Assembly: GCA_963923035.1 (NCBI GenBank)
Contig: CAWUKT010000019.1
Location: 28,400-92,399, forward strand
DNA length: 64,000 bases
Origin: CAWUKT01 sp963923035
GTDB lineage: Bacteria; Bacteroidota; Bacteroidia; J057; JADKCL01
Direction of reading: 5' to 3'
Made by a program: the position numbers and the translations under genes
Shown: piece after piece, positions 41,866-51,673 of the stretch
Numbering within the stretch: the stretch's first letter is position 1
Layout: every line of letters begins with the position of its first letter
Notes under the pieces: model-generated
The model's input: only the letters and a program-made list of their open reading frames with translations
Told to the model about the DNA's origin: nothing
Database searches by the model: none

Positions 41866-43986
41866 TTACTTCGCCTGCAAGTCGGAGAGGATACTCACCG
41901 CTTCGTCGATGTAGATGTCTTTTTCCAACCGCTTAAACCAATCGTCGTTCAATTTCTGAAGGACTGTGTCCTGGCCGATCTTCTGGAGGTCGGCGGGCAA
42001 GTTGGTGATGACCGTTCCCTCGATGGGGGTCTGGATATTGTCGTACTGCTTGGCCTCTTCCCGGAACTTCCGCTCGTTCTTGCGGTAGGTTTCGAGGTTC
42101 AGGGAGCGGACCTTGAGGTCACGCTGCCGCTTGAGGCGCTGGGCGTTTTCTTCGACTTTGCCGAAGACTTCGTGGCCCTTGACCCGCTCGCGGGAATTGC
42201 GGCGGATTTTGCCGTACATGCCCATGTCGAGGCCCCAACCGTTGTAGGTGGCGGGCGTGATCTCGTCCCACTGCATGGCATAGTCCTGGAGCCGCTCGCC
42301 GCGGTCGATGTAGGTATAGGCATCCGGCAGGATGACGTCGGGCGTCACGCCCTTGAGCTGGGTGGCGCCGCCATTCACGCGGTAGAATTTCTGGGTGGTC
42401 AGCTTGATGTCACCGAGGGGCTTCAGGTCGTCGCCACCTTTGATGAAGTTGTCGAGCTTGTAGAAGCGCTGGACGGTGCCCTTGCCGAAGGTCGGGGTAC
42501 CGGCGATGATGCCGCGCTTGTAGTCCTGGATGGCCGCGGCAAGAATTTCCGAGGCGGAAGCACTGCTGGAGTTCACCAGCACGACGAGCGGACCGTCCCA
42601 CTGAACCTTGGAGTCTCGGTCAAACAATAGCTGGGGCATGCCGTAGCGGCTTTTGATCTGGACAATGGGGCCCTTTTCGATGAACAGTCCGGCCATCTCT
42701 ACGACATCGGCGAGTGAACCGCCGCCATTGTTGCGAAGGTCCAGGACAATCCCAGAGACATTCTCTTCCTTGAGTTCTTCGATCTCGGCGGCCACATCGG
42801 GAGCACAACGGCGGCCCTTGGGGTCGCGGAAATCCGCGTAGAACTTTGGCAGGCGGATATAACCGATGTTTCCTTTGACGTCATCGGTCTTGATGAGGGC
42901 GCTCTTGGCGTAGACTTCTTCGAGTTGGACCACGTCCCGGATGATCGGAATGACCTTGACATCGCCGGAGACCTTCTTGACGGTCAGGCGCACTTCCGTG
43001 CCCTTCTTGCCGCGGATCAACTGGACCGCGTCGTCGAGGCGCATGTCGACCACGTCCACCGGCTCCTCGGAGCCCTGGGCCACTTTGAGGATGAGGTCAT
43101 CCTCTTCCAATTCGCCCTGGAGGTAGGACGGGCTGCCCGGCACAATGCGGACGACCTTGATATAGCCGTTCTTTTCCTGGAGGCTCGCGCCGATTCCTTC
43201 GAGCTTGCCCGACATCTGGATGTCGAAGTTTTCCTTGTCTTTCGGCGGGAAATAGCTGCTGTGGGGGTCGTAGGTATTGGCGATGGCATTGAAATAGGAC
43301 GCGCGACGGTCCGTTTTGTCCATTTGTTCCAATCTCCGCTCCCATTCAACGTAGGATTCCATGACTTTTTCCCGCGCCTTTTCTTCCATCTCTTCGAAGG
43401 TCAGGTCCTTTTCTTCTTCCTCTCCTTCTTCATCCTCCTCATCGGCTTCTTCCAAGCCTTCCTGGATGTCCATCTTGTCGGAAAGACGGGAAAGCACCTG
43501 GAATTTCAACAATTGGCGCCAGCGTTCACGGAGCTCAGATTCATTCTTGGCCCATTCGCGTTCGTCCTGGTCCAATTGAATTTCTTCGTCCACCGTGAAA
43601 TCGAACGGCTCCACGAGCAATTCTTTGTAAAACCCTTTGACGAGGTCCAGGCGCTTGTCGAGCAGCTCCACGGACAGGTCAAAAAATTCGTACTCCGAGC
43701 TGAGCACCTGGTTGTCAATGCGCTTGCGGTAGGCCTCCATCTCGCGGACGTCGGACTGGGTGAAGAAGCGCTTGTTGTAGTCGAGGCGTTCCAGGTACAG
43801 GTCAAAGACGCGCTGGGAGAAGTCGTCGTTGATCTCGTAGGGGTCGTAGTGGTTCGTGTTGAGGCTTTGGACGATGAGCTTGAGGAGGAGCTCACTCTTG
43901 GTATCTTCCCGGTCGTACGTCCGGAAGGAGAAGAAGCTGAATCCAGCGATGAGGAGCAGTCCAAGGCCGATGTATCTCTTGCGCAT
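41866..43986 (-). CDS. Tail-specific (carboxy-terminal processing) protease, S41A
   Basis: A 706-residue periplasmic protease related to Prc/Tsp. An N-terminal signal/anchor (IGLGLLLIAGFSFFSF) precedes a long helical N-domain, a PDZ domain (about 250-330: IGASLQEKNGYIKVVRIVPG), and the S41 catalytic core with LDLRNNGGGSL, the nucleophile motif NSSSASASEILAAAIQDYKRG (Ser) and the catalytic Lys 25 residues later (TFGKGTVQ). A C-terminal domain follows, as in Prc. A stretch near 190-220 is almost entirely Glu/Asp and may be a flexible linker. It trims C termini and helps to control the cell-wall and lipoprotein machinery in related species. Confidence 0.92.
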   Translation of the reverse strand: MRKRYIGLGLLLIAGFSFFSFRTYDREDTKSELLLKLIVQSLNTNHYDPYEINDDFSQRVFDLYLERLDYNKRFFTQSDVREMEAYRKRIDNQVLSSEYEFFDLSVELLDKRLDLVKGFYKELLVEPFDFTVDEEIQLDQDEREWAKNESELRERWRQLLKFQVLSRLSDKMDIQEGLEEADEEDEEGEEEEKDLTFEEMEEKAREKVMESYVEWERRLEQMDKTDRRASYFNAIANTYDPHSSYFPPKDKENFDIQMSGKLEGIGASLQEKNGYIKVVRIVPGSPSYLQGELEEDDLILKVAQGSEEPVDVVDMRLDDAVQLIRGKKGTEVRLTVKKVSGDVKVIPIIRDVVQLEEVYAKSALIKTDDVKGNIGYIRLPKFYADFRDPKGRRCAPDVAAEIEELKEENVSGIVLDLRNNGGGSLADVVEMAGLFIEKGPIVQIKSRYGMPQLLFDRDSKVQWDGPLVVLVNSSSASASEILAAAIQDYKRGIIAGTPTFGKGTVQRFYKLDNFIKGGDDLKPLGDIKLTTQKFYRVNGGATQLKGVTPDVILPDAYTYIDRGERLQDYAMQWDEITPATYNGWGLDMGMYGKIRRNSRERVKGHEVFGKVEENAQRLKRQRDLKVRSLNLETYRKNERKFREEAKQYDNIQTPIEGTVITNLPADLQKIGQDTVLQKLNDDWFKRLEKDIYIDEAVSILSDLQAK

Positions 43987-44333
43987 ATTCTCTTGTTATC
44001 GAATCTTTTACTGATTGATATAAACGTAAAATATACGTGTAAGTTGCTTTTTGTTCAAGGAAGTTGGGTGGAATGTGGAGAATTGGGGTTGAGTTGGGTA
44101 CAAATGGAGGGGAAATGGAAAAATAACTGAAAGTGGAAGGGGCGACAGAATTAAAATGAGGTTGGGGAATTGGGAAAATGGAGAAATGGTCTCCCGAATG
44201 AGGGCCTTCAGAAATGACCGTTTCAATACCAACTATCTGATTATTGTGGATTTGTATTATATTGAAGCAGTTATTTATGTTTGAAGAGGCGCAGCCTCCA
44301 TTGAAGATCTGAAACGCTAAACTTTTTACTCTG
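43987..44333. promoter_or_regulatory. Divergent promoter region, S41 protease and giant surface protein
   Basis: On the plus strand TTTG (44251-44254) and TATGTTTG (44276-44283) are separated by 21 nt, a very good Bacteroidota promoter with about 45 nt of leader before the ATG at 44334. On the minus strand TTG (plus 44056-44058) and TATATTTT (plus 44028-44035) are 20 nt apart, a weaker candidate for the protease gene. Nothing else is recognised in the 347 bases. Confidence 0.5.
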
Positions 44334-44445
44334 ATGTCATCCAACTGTATTCGGCGGCTCGCCGTGGCTTTTAGTGTGTTTGCTTTTTTGTTGTCGGGCA
44401 ATTTGTTCGGGCAAATAGGCTTTTCCACGACTTCCAATGACCTTA
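44334..44445 (+). pseudogene. Signal-peptide start of the giant surface protein, frame-shifted away
   Basis: The ATG at 44334 opens a frame coding MSSNCIRRLAVAFSVFAFLL followed by SGNLFGQIGFS, a good signal peptide placed 45 bases after a strong promoter. That frame runs only to 44591 and loses coding character after about 44445. The body of the protein is in the +1 frame (one base later), beginning near 44437. Removing one base in 44440-44450 joins both into one plausible protein. This is either a sequencing or assembly error or a real frameshift mutation. Confidence 0.65.
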
Positions 44446-47400
44446 GTAGTATGCGGGAGATCCGCGGGGACCTTTGGGGTGACCCTGACCAACCAGGGAT
44501 CAGCCCCTCTGTCCAACATCAGCATTTTGCTGGACTTGAACGAGGGAGTGGAATACCTAAGCGGATCGGTTGCCGGTCCCGGTATCGCTGAGCAATCCGT
44601 TCCAACTCCTGATTCGGTTTTCCTTTCTTCCGATACACTCCAGGGATTCCAATCCGTGACGTTTACTTTTCAGGCATTTGCTACCTGCGCCGCTTCCGAC
44701 AGTGCCGCCATTTTCAATCGGATCATCGTGACCCACAACAATGGAGTGGACAGTGTTGATTCGGCCCCATTTTCCATTCTGAAAGCTGCCCTCAGCATCC
44801 AAAGCATTAGCCCTGCCTCCGTGACGGATACCTTGGGAGCCTCTTTTACCCGCTGCGCCTCGATCATCAATGGGGGATTTGGCTCTCTGGGGAGGTTTGA
44901 CGTCGCGATTCAGGCCGATACCAACCTGCTCGGTTATTCCAATTTCCGCCTCTCCCCTTCCAATACGCCTATTTCCGGGATCACTTTTTCCGGAGACAGC
45001 ATCATCCTGCAAATGGCAGCGGGGGAGATTTCCCAGGTTGGCGACAATGATGTTTTGTTCGAGCAAAATGAAACCATTGAAATCTGTTATTATGTTGTGA
45101 TCAGGTCTTGTTCGGATGCCCCCAGTACCGTCCACGCTTACTGGGGATGTAGTCAGGACATATGCGAATCCACCATCCAGAATGCCAATGTCATCGTGGA
45201 GGACATCGCTCCGGTCCTGACCACCAGTCGGATATTCCTACGGAACACTTGCTATGGAGAGGATTCCAGCGTGACCAAAATCATCGTCACCAATACCGGC
45301 TCCGGCCCCGCCACGAATGTATTGCTTGATTTCTGGATTGGGGGAGCCGGGGGAGCGACCAGTGGTTACCTTTCCTCCATTGATACGGCCAGCATCCAGT
45401 GGGTTAGTTCCACGGGTTCGGCTCAATCTGTCTCGCCTTACTATGTCGAAAATGGCTCCAATGCCGGCAACCTCGCCTGTCTCGGCCCCAACCCCATTCG
45501 CCGTGCAAGGGTGAATATTCCCTTCATTGCTGCGGGCGAGCAGGACACCCTCATTTACAAAATCTCAGACTGCTGCAAACTGTGGTGTGAAAGCAGCCCC
45601 CTCACCACCCACCGCTCTTACTACGAGTACAAATACTACGGACAGTGCGACTCCATCCTCTTCAGTGGAGGGCCGGTGAATATCAGCAGCTGGAATTTCG
45701 GGCGGGTGCTGAGTTTTGCTCCCAATGGCCCTACGGACGTCAACCCCGGGGACACGGCCCAGTACTGCATCGAGCATTCAAACTTCCGCTTTTACAATTT
45801 TGCCCCGGGCGCTTATGCCTATGCCGACATCATCCTCCCGGCCAGTTTGAATTATACCGGCCTTCCCGGAGATCTCTTCTTTGAGGACCCGCAGGGGGAT
45901 CTCTGGAATCCTAGCAATGTCACCGTCATCGGAGATACCGTCCGGGCTACGTTCCCTTTGCCGGTCGCTCCCGGGGTTACCCTGGAAAAGGTCAACCTCA
46001 AAATCAGGTTGGTGCCGAACTGTCCCACGGCGTGTTCCGGGGGAATCTCCAGCATCGAATATAACCTGTATCAGGTAGCCGATACCAGTTGCAGCTGTGT
46101 CCACAATATTTCTTGTACCAGTTGGGATGTCAACGTCCACTGTGGGCTCTGCAATTGTGCCGATGGAGGCCTGATTTTCCGGAATTTCACCAGCACCCGG
46201 GACAATTTCGGATTGCCGGACAACAACGACGATGGCATTCCCGACGCCACGGGAAGCATTGACTCGAGTCTGGTCCGGATGAATTACGTCATGTTTGGGG
46301 ATACCTTGCTCACCAGGTTCCACGGGACCATCGATACCACACTGGCCAATCCCATTTGGGTGGGTGGCTACGCCAGCTCTGACATCACCCGCGGGAATGC
46401 CCTGACTCCGATTTCGGTGGACATGGAAATCCACGACCAGAGCACTGGCAGTATCTACAATTGCGCGATGGCGCTTCCCACCGTCACCAATATAGGGGGC
46501 AATGACCGTCGCTTCCAGTTCGATTTTGACACGACCCTTCTGAGCGCCTGCCTCCCTCCCGGCTTTGTCTTCGATGAAGGTGATTCCTTGGCGCTTTCCG
46601 CGCGGTATCGGATCAGCTCCAACCTGGGCGGGTATGTCAATCTGGAAAACATCACCAACGAATTTGCCATGATCAACCCGGTCACCAACGATACCGGGGC
46701 CTGCGATGCTTACAGCGGGGCCTTTGTCCTGGTCGGCTACTACTACACCAATTGCTGTTACGATAAGTTCAATGCCTCAGGATGTAACAATGTCACCATT
46801 TCCCAGAACCATTATCTCAGCATCGGCAACTGCTGCTCCAATTATTCGGGAGGCAATCTGTTTGAATACGAATACCGGCATTGGGCCTTGATCGACCGGG
46901 CGCAGGTCTTTATTCCTTCCGGATATAATTTTGTATCGGCGACCCTGGAAGACCGGCGAACGGCCGGCACCCAGATCACTTCCACCGAAACCAGTGCTGT
47001 CACCCCCTATCTAATCAGCGGAGACACCCTGTATTTCGATTTTGATTCCATTTACGTGCAGAATGGGGGCTCAGTGCTGCCCAGCGATGATGGTTTCCTG
47101 GGTACTTTTCGCATTACCCTCCAACCTTCCTGCGCAGTGGACGAAGGGGCCGAACGGGTCTGGACCACCTACGAATGGGATGCCATTGATCAATTGACGG
47201 GTCCAGGCGCTGCGCCCACTGTCCGCACCTCCTATGATTCGCTGGCGTGGCAGGGCGCTAGCATTTCCGTGACCCCGACCGTTCAGACCATTCCTGGGAT
47301 TGATGGCTCGGTTTACTGGGAATTCCAGATTGAGAACAGCGCCAATATCCATACGGCTTCCAATACCTGGTTTACCTTTGTCTCCCCGTCCGGGCAAATC

Positions 47401-49410
47401 GTTCCGGTGACCGTTTCCGACATTGGGAATTCGTCGACCCTGACCGACGTGAACGGCATCTACCAGGTGGGTGATATCCTGGCCGACAGCATCCGCACCT
47501 TCGGTTTGCTGGCCAATTATACCAATTGCGACCTCGATTCGATTCGGGTATTGGTGGGGTGGGACTGCCCGGCCTATCCGGCTTCGTTGGCTTCCGCCAA
47601 CTGTGTCTCCGACTCCAAATACCTGATCGTAGATCCGCAGCCAGCCGATGTGCAGGCGACTTTGACTACGCCTCCCGGGCCCTTTGACATTTGCGACTCT
47701 ATTCCGGTCGAGATCAACGTGGTTTCCTCGCAGACGGCGAGTATCCACGATATTTTGATCAATGTATTGCTGCCCTTGACCGGGGGGCTGGAATTCGCGC
47801 CGGGTTCGGCAGAGTTTCGCTATCCGACTTCGGGCGCCTTTGCTCCCATCGCGGATCCTGCCATTTCTGGAACCTTCATCACTTTCGACGTCGACAGCAT
47901 CAGCGCATTGATTCAATCCAACGACCTGCCGGGATCGATTCAACCGGATTCCAACTCTTTCACCCTCCGGTTTTGGCTGACCACGGATTGCGATTTTGCC
48001 TCGGGGCGTCCTTTCCTGGTCCGGGTTTCGGCGAATGAAGTCTGCGGGGATCCTATTTCCCCGGTCTTGCTGTTTTCCGACCCCATTGACATCAACGGAG
48101 CGACCACTGCCTATACAACTGACATTGCCGCGGCTGTCACCCAAAACACGACTTGTCCCGACAACCAGACCCTGACCATCAATTTTGCCAATACCGGTTT
48201 GGGGACCACGGCCAGTGGGGACAGCATCTTTGTCGACCTCAATCCTGGCTACGGATATGCGGGCAACTTTGTGGGACTGCTCAATCCGCCAGCCAATACC
48301 GCTCCCTTAGTGCAAAATTTGGCCGGGGGCACCCGTCTCGCCTGGGAATTGCCCGCCGGGTTGTCAGTGGGAGACTCCATGGCCTTCACCTTCGACCTCG
48401 ATGTATTTTCCCAGGTCGCCTGCGGCACCGACATCGCCACGGTCAGCTCCGAAGTCAGCTCCAGTTTGTTTTGCGCCCGTACCTCCTCCAACTGCAATGC
48501 CTCGGCGGTGACAGGCTCTTTTTCCCTGAACATCCCCATCAACCGGGCCGACCTGCAACTGAACAACTTTACCTCGACCATTGGCCCGGGTCCCCTTGGT
48601 TTTCAGTACAATTACAACGGCACCATCAACAACAACGGCGTCGCCATTCCCGGGGGAACCAGTACCGACGTCCAGTTCTATTGTGATACCGACAACAGCG
48701 GCACATTCAATCCGGGGGATGTCCTGATCGGGATCTACAATACCACTGTCGGCATCAGCGGCGGGTCTCCCCACAATTTTAGCGGTCAGTTCAATTTTGG
48801 CAGTTCGGTCTGTACCGGTTCCAACCTCATTTTCGCTGTGATTGCTCCGGATACCGCCTCGGGATATTGCCTCTGTGACACGGCCATCGCCAATACCAAT
48901 GTGGTCCTGCCCTTGGCGTGGATGGACATTGAGGGAGAGGCTCGCGAACAGGGGAATCACATTGAATGGACGGCGCTGATCCTGAACGGGCACGATCATT
49001 TTGTGGTGGAGCGGAAAAATGGAACCGATTGGGAGGCCATTTCTCCCGAAGTCCGGGACATTTCCGATCAATATAGCTGGCTGCACGAAGCTCCGGCTGC
49101 CCTGGAATGGTACCGCATCAAGGCCGTGGACCAAAACGGTAGCCTCACCTATTCCGAATCCATTCTGATTGACCGCGAGGACCTCAAACATTGCCGCTTC
49201 TACCCCAATCCGGCCCGGAACCTGGTCCACCTGGACGGCCCGGCTGGAACCTTCTATACAATCACCTCGCTGATGGGCCAGACCATTGCCGAGGGGATCC
49301 TCGAGGAAGGCCTCACCGAAGTGGAACTCAACCAGGTCGCCTCGGGGGTCTATTTGATCGAGTTTGACATGGAGGAAGGTGTACAGGTGGAACGGATGGT
49401 GGTGGAGTAA
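44437..49410 (+). CDS. Giant T9SS surface protein, 1,657 codons, lacking its signal peptide in this frame
   Basis: A very long, Cys-, Ser-, Thr- and Asp-rich protein made of repeated beta-sandwich segments like DUF11/CARDB modules (GTFGVTLTNQGSAPLSNISI, SVTKIIVTNTGSGPATNVLL). The last 170 residues hold a fibronectin-like linker (NHIEWTALILNGHDHFVVER) and a type A T9SS sorting domain (CRFYPNPARNLVHLDGP and VASGVYLIEF), so it is meant to be secreted to the surface, perhaps as an adhesin. In this frame the first ATG is at 44437 and no signal peptide is present; the signal is coded just upstream in another frame (44334-44445). As read, the product could not be exported. It is a single-gene unit with a terminator-like hairpin at 49420-49439. 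Confidence 0.85.
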   Translation: MTLVVCGRSAGTFGVTLTNQGSAPLSNISILLDLNEGVEYLSGSVAGPGIAEQSVPTPDSVFLSSDTLQGFQSVTFTFQAFATCAASDSAAIFNRIIVTHNNGVDSVDSAPFSILKAALSIQSISPASVTDTLGASFTRCASIINGGFGSLGRFDVAIQADTNLLGYSNFRLSPSNTPISGITFSGDSIILQMAAGEISQVGDNDVLFEQNETIEICYYVVIRSCSDAPSTVHAYWGCSQDICESTIQNANVIVEDIAPVLTTSRIFLRNTCYGEDSSVTKIIVTNTGSGPATNVLLDFWIGGAGGATSGYLSSIDTASIQWVSSTGSAQSVSPYYVENGSNAGNLACLGPNPIRRARVNIPFIAAGEQDTLIYKISDCCKLWCESSPLTTHRSYYEYKYYGQCDSILFSGGPVNISSWNFGRVLSFAPNGPTDVNPGDTAQYCIEHSNFRFYNFAPGAYAYADIILPASLNYTGLPGDLFFEDPQGDLWNPSNVTVIGDTVRATFPLPVAPGVTLEKVNLKIRLVPNCPTACSGGISSIEYNLYQVADTSCSCVHNISCTSWDVNVHCGLCNCADGGLIFRNFTSTRDNFGLPDNNDDGIPDATGSIDSSLVRMNYVMFGDTLLTRFHGTIDTTLANPIWVGGYASSDITRGNALTPISVDMEIHDQSTGSIYNCAMALPTVTNIGGNDRRFQFDFDTTLLSACLPPGFVFDEGDSLALSARYRISSNLGGYVNLENITNEFAMINPVTNDTGACDAYSGAFVLVGYYYTNCCYDKFNASGCNNVTISQNHYLSIGNCCSNYSGGNLFEYEYRHWALIDRAQVFIPSGYNFVSATLEDRRTAGTQITSTETSAVTPYLISGDTLYFDFDSIYVQNGGSVLPSDDGFLGTFRITLQPSCAVDEGAERVWTTYEWDAIDQLTGPGAAPTVRTSYDSLAWQGASISVTPTVQTIPGIDGSVYWEFQIENSANIHTASNTWFTFVSPSGQIVPVTVSDIGNSSTLTDVNGIYQVGDILADSIRTFGLLANYTNCDLDSIRVLVGWDCPAYPASLASANCVSDSKYLIVDPQPADVQATLTTPPGPFDICDSIPVEINVVSSQTASIHDILINVLLPLTGGLEFAPGSAEFRYPTSGAFAPIADPAISGTFITFDVDSISALIQSNDLPGSIQPDSNSFTLRFWLTTDCDFASGRPFLVRVSANEVCGDPISPVLLFSDPIDINGATTAYTTDIAAAVTQNTTCPDNQTLTINFANTGLGTTASGDSIFVDLNPGYGYAGNFVGLLNPPANTAPLVQNLAGGTRLAWELPAGLSVGDSMAFTFDLDVFSQVACGTDIATVSSEVSSSLFCARTSSNCNASAVTGSFSLNIPINRADLQLNNFTSTIGPGPLGFQYNYNGTINNNGVAIPGGTSTDVQFYCDTDNSGTFNPGDVLIGIYNTTVGISGGSPHNFSGQFNFGSSVCTGSNLIFAVIAPDTASGYCLCDTAIANTNVVLPLAWMDIEGEAREQGNHIEWTALILNGHDHFVVERKNGTDWEAISPEVRDISDQYSWLHEAPAALEWYRIKAVDQNGSLTYSESILIDREDLKHCRFYPNPARNLVHLDGPAGTFYTITSLMGQTIAEGILEEGLTEVELNQVASGVYLIEFDMEEGVQVERMVVE

Positions 49411-49812
49411 CATGAAAGAGCTGCCCGGTGAAGGGCAGCCCTGACTGCATATGGATATTGAAAAATTGATTGGTCAGAGGTAGACTGGGCAGGGCCCAGG
49501 CTTCACCTGCGGTAGGTGTCGAAGGCGGCTGTCGGAGCTCCCGCGTACGCGGAGCGACTGCCGGAGGGACCGCCATCTCCCATTCCACTCATTTGCATGG
49601 AATGCTCCTCACTCCGCCTCGTGCGAAGGAGAGTCGTTCCGGTGGACACAGGAAAAATAACTTTCCATGACTTATGGTTCGCTTAAACTAAACACTTGAC
49701 CGTACACATCTCCTCCGAGTTGAAGAAGTGCTGTTGAAAAAACCTGATTTAAGCGTCTGGACTGGAGCTGTTTTATCCTTGCTGAGAAAATCTGATCAAA
49801 CTGGTGTAAAAC
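49411..49812. other. Non-coding region with a GC-rich inverted-repeat block
   Basis: Apart from the hairpin at 49420-49439, a compact GC-rich block at about 49485-49650 stands between AT-rich flanks. It contains a 12-bp palindrome CCGCGTACGCGG (49541-49552) and an inverted pair CATTCC/GGAATG (49581-49586 and 49599-49604). Short open frames here have no plausible product. The block abuts a truncated gene and may be a REP-like or degraded mobile element. Confidence 0.4.
49420..49439 (+). terminator. Hairpin after the giant surface protein
   Basis: A 7-bp stem GCTGCCC/GGGCAGC (49420-49426 and 49433-49439) with a 6-nt loop lies ten bases after the stop. It lacks a clear T-run, so termination may be weak. 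Confidence 0.45.
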
Positions 49813-50232
49813 TTAGAATCGATACAAATAATTTAGGCAACTGATATTGTAGCCACAAAAAAATGTTCCGAAGCGCCCTTTTTTGTTCCGAAGCGAATGA
49901 ATCTGCCTTTTCCCAAGGATTTTGAGGGGGAGGCTTTGCTCGGGGGAGCCGATCATGTAGCCGCCACCGTGGAAATAGACGAGGACCGGAAGGCGCTCCG
50001 TTTGGTTTGAGGGTCGGAAAATGCGGAGTCGGATTTGGTGGCCGGAGGTGGAGCGGCTGGGGATATGGCGCTCCTCGCTGAGGTAGTCCTTGAGTTTTCC
50101 GCCTTTGAGGGCGCGGAGGCTGGCGTTGACGAGGCTGGAGCCCCAATTCCGCGAGACCAGGTAGCTGAGCATCCGGCCGATCCGGTAGTAGGCCTGCAAC
50201 TCTTCGTCGTACATGTCTTTGGTTACCTGCAT
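49813..50232 (-). pseudogene. Truncated alpha/beta hydrolase (HSL family) remnant
   Basis: The first 100 or so residues match the N terminus of alpha/beta hydrolase fold-3 (hormone-sensitive lipase-like) enzymes, with a helical cap and the oxyanion-hole motif VLVYFHGGGYMIGS followed by PEQ. After about 49930 the homology ends and 39 unrelated residues run to a stop. The Gly-x-Ser-x-Gly nucleophile, Asp and His are missing, so it cannot be an active esterase. The lost 3' part coincides with the repeat-rich block. It sits 41 bases after the BioD-like ATPase gene on the same strand. Confidence 0.75.
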
Positions 50233-50273
50233 GGGGATACCTCAATGGCTTTTGATTACGCCCGTCCCTGCGC

Positions 50274-51374
50274 CTACAACAGCTTGTCCAACGGGATATT
50301 GTGCTCGATCAGGTCAATGGCCCGGCGGACTTTCCAGGGCGTCAGGGTATTGATCTTGACTTCGATCTTGGCGATGCGAACTACGGTGTCGTAGGTATCG
50401 AAGTCGGTCGCCAGGACGGGGATTTTGTGGGCGTTGATATAGTCCATGTCGAGGTTGTCCTCCAGTTCCCAGTCGCCGCGCTTGTTGAAGCCGGTGATGA
50501 TGACGCCGTTCAGCGGACTGTCCTTGATGCCCTTCTCCTCGGCAGTCTTGCGCACCTTCTCAATCTTGGATTGGAGGTTGTAGGGGTCCACGATCAGGAC
50601 CAGGTTCTGGAAATAGGTGAACTCGTCGATTTCCAGCAGGGAGCCCGCCAGGATGTCCTCGACCTGCTTGTTGAGCTGGTTGGCGTGGAGGAGGGCGGTG
50701 CCCTTGATGGATTTCTTGATGGTCTTGATGAGCGGGAAGGAAAGGACTTTGTCAAATGGAAGGGCGCCCAGGACGGGGATGTCGATCTTGGCGAGGGCGC
50801 GGGAGAGGTTCTCCACGACCCGGTCCATCTTGTCCCGGTGGACCTTGTTGATGATCACGCCTTTGACGGGGACGCCGAGTTCGCGGAAGAGGCCCAGGTT
50901 GAGGTTGAGGCGGTCGTAGGTGCGGCCGATGCCGCCCTCGGCCACGAGGATCACTTCTGCGCCCAGGAGCTGGGCGACCTTGGCATTGGAGAGGCCGATG
51001 ATGCTGCCGACACCGACGTGGCCAGAGCCTTCGAAGACGATGTACTCGTTTTGCTCTTCCAGGTAGGCCGCCGCCTTCCGGATGTCCTCTTCAAAGCTGA
51101 ACTCCTCCGGGTTGTGGGTGTAGCGGGTGGTCACGCCGGAGGCCAGGATGACGGGGCTGTGGATCGAGGGCTTGGTTTTGAAGCCCAAGGTGTCTTCAAA
51201 CAGGACCACATCCTTGTCCACCATCTCGCCGTCAATGGTGATGTGGTTTTGCCCGACGGGCTTGCAGTAGCCGACTTTGTAGCCGTGGGCCCGCAAGACA
51301 GCGGATATGCCGAGGGTACACGTGGTTTTGCCTTTGTGTTGGCCGGTCGCTGCAATAAATAATTTCTTCGCCAT
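50274..51374 (-). CDS. BioD-like P-loop ATPase with DRTGG-type domain
   Basis: A 366-residue protein like the N-terminal half of long bacterial phosphotransacetylases (COG0857). The P-loop is FIAATGQHKGKTTCTLGI, as in dethiobiotin synthetases; YCKPVGQNH and VFEGSGHVGVGSIIGLSNAK follow the BioD fold. The last 130 residues form a DRTGG-like domain (ITGFNKRGDWELEDNLDM, VLATDFDTYDTVVRIAKIEV). No phosphotransacetylase catalytic domain is present, so it is a stand-alone ATPase of unknown role; a regulatory or nucleotide-sensing function is likely by family. A true BioD role is not supported. The start at 51374 begins MAKKLFIAATGQ. The truncated hydrolase gene follows. Confidence 0.8.
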   Translation of the reverse strand: MAKKLFIAATGQHKGKTTCTLGISAVLRAHGYKVGYCKPVGQNHITIDGEMVDKDVVLFEDTLGFKTKPSIHSPVILASGVTTRYTHNPEEFSFEEDIRKAAAYLEEQNEYIVFEGSGHVGVGSIIGLSNAKVAQLLGAEVILVAEGGIGRTYDRLNLNLGLFRELGVPVKGVIINKVHRDKMDRVVENLSRALAKIDIPVLGALPFDKVLSFPLIKTIKKSIKGTALLHANQLNKQVEDILAGSLLEIDEFTYFQNLVLIVDPYNLQSKIEKVRKTAEEKGIKDSPLNGVIITGFNKRGDWELEDNLDMDYINAHKIPVLATDFDTYDTVVRIAKIEVKINTLTPWKVRRAIDLIEHNIPLDKLL

Positions 51375-51673
51375 TCTGCACTGTTTTGATTCGGAAGCTA
51401 AATATAAGGAAACGGAAAGGGGAGAAAAATCCGTTTGGAAAAACCTGCTTACCATACCAATCTTCTAATCGGGGCAATTGTTTTTGAGGGGAACGTGGAG
51501 AGCAGTCGGTCAATGGGAAACGGGGAGCAAATGAAAACCCAATTGGATACATTCCCTGAATTTATCCCCCACTTATTCCCCCTCTTTCCTCCCAAAGTGG
51601 ATTTATTTGTCTAACTTAAAGGATCGAAGCGGCTCACTATAATTTTCACCTTATTTAGCTCGTATTGGAAAAC

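Noticed and set aside
49470..49670. Short open frames on both strands in the GC-rich block
   Set aside because: They overlap each other, contain inverted repeats and show no plausible protein.
50274..51374. Dethiobiotin synthetase (bioD) to pair with bioB
   Set aside because: The P-loop is similar, but the length and the C-terminal DRTGG-like domain fit the phosphotransacetylase N-terminal type, and the gene is 39 kb from bioB.
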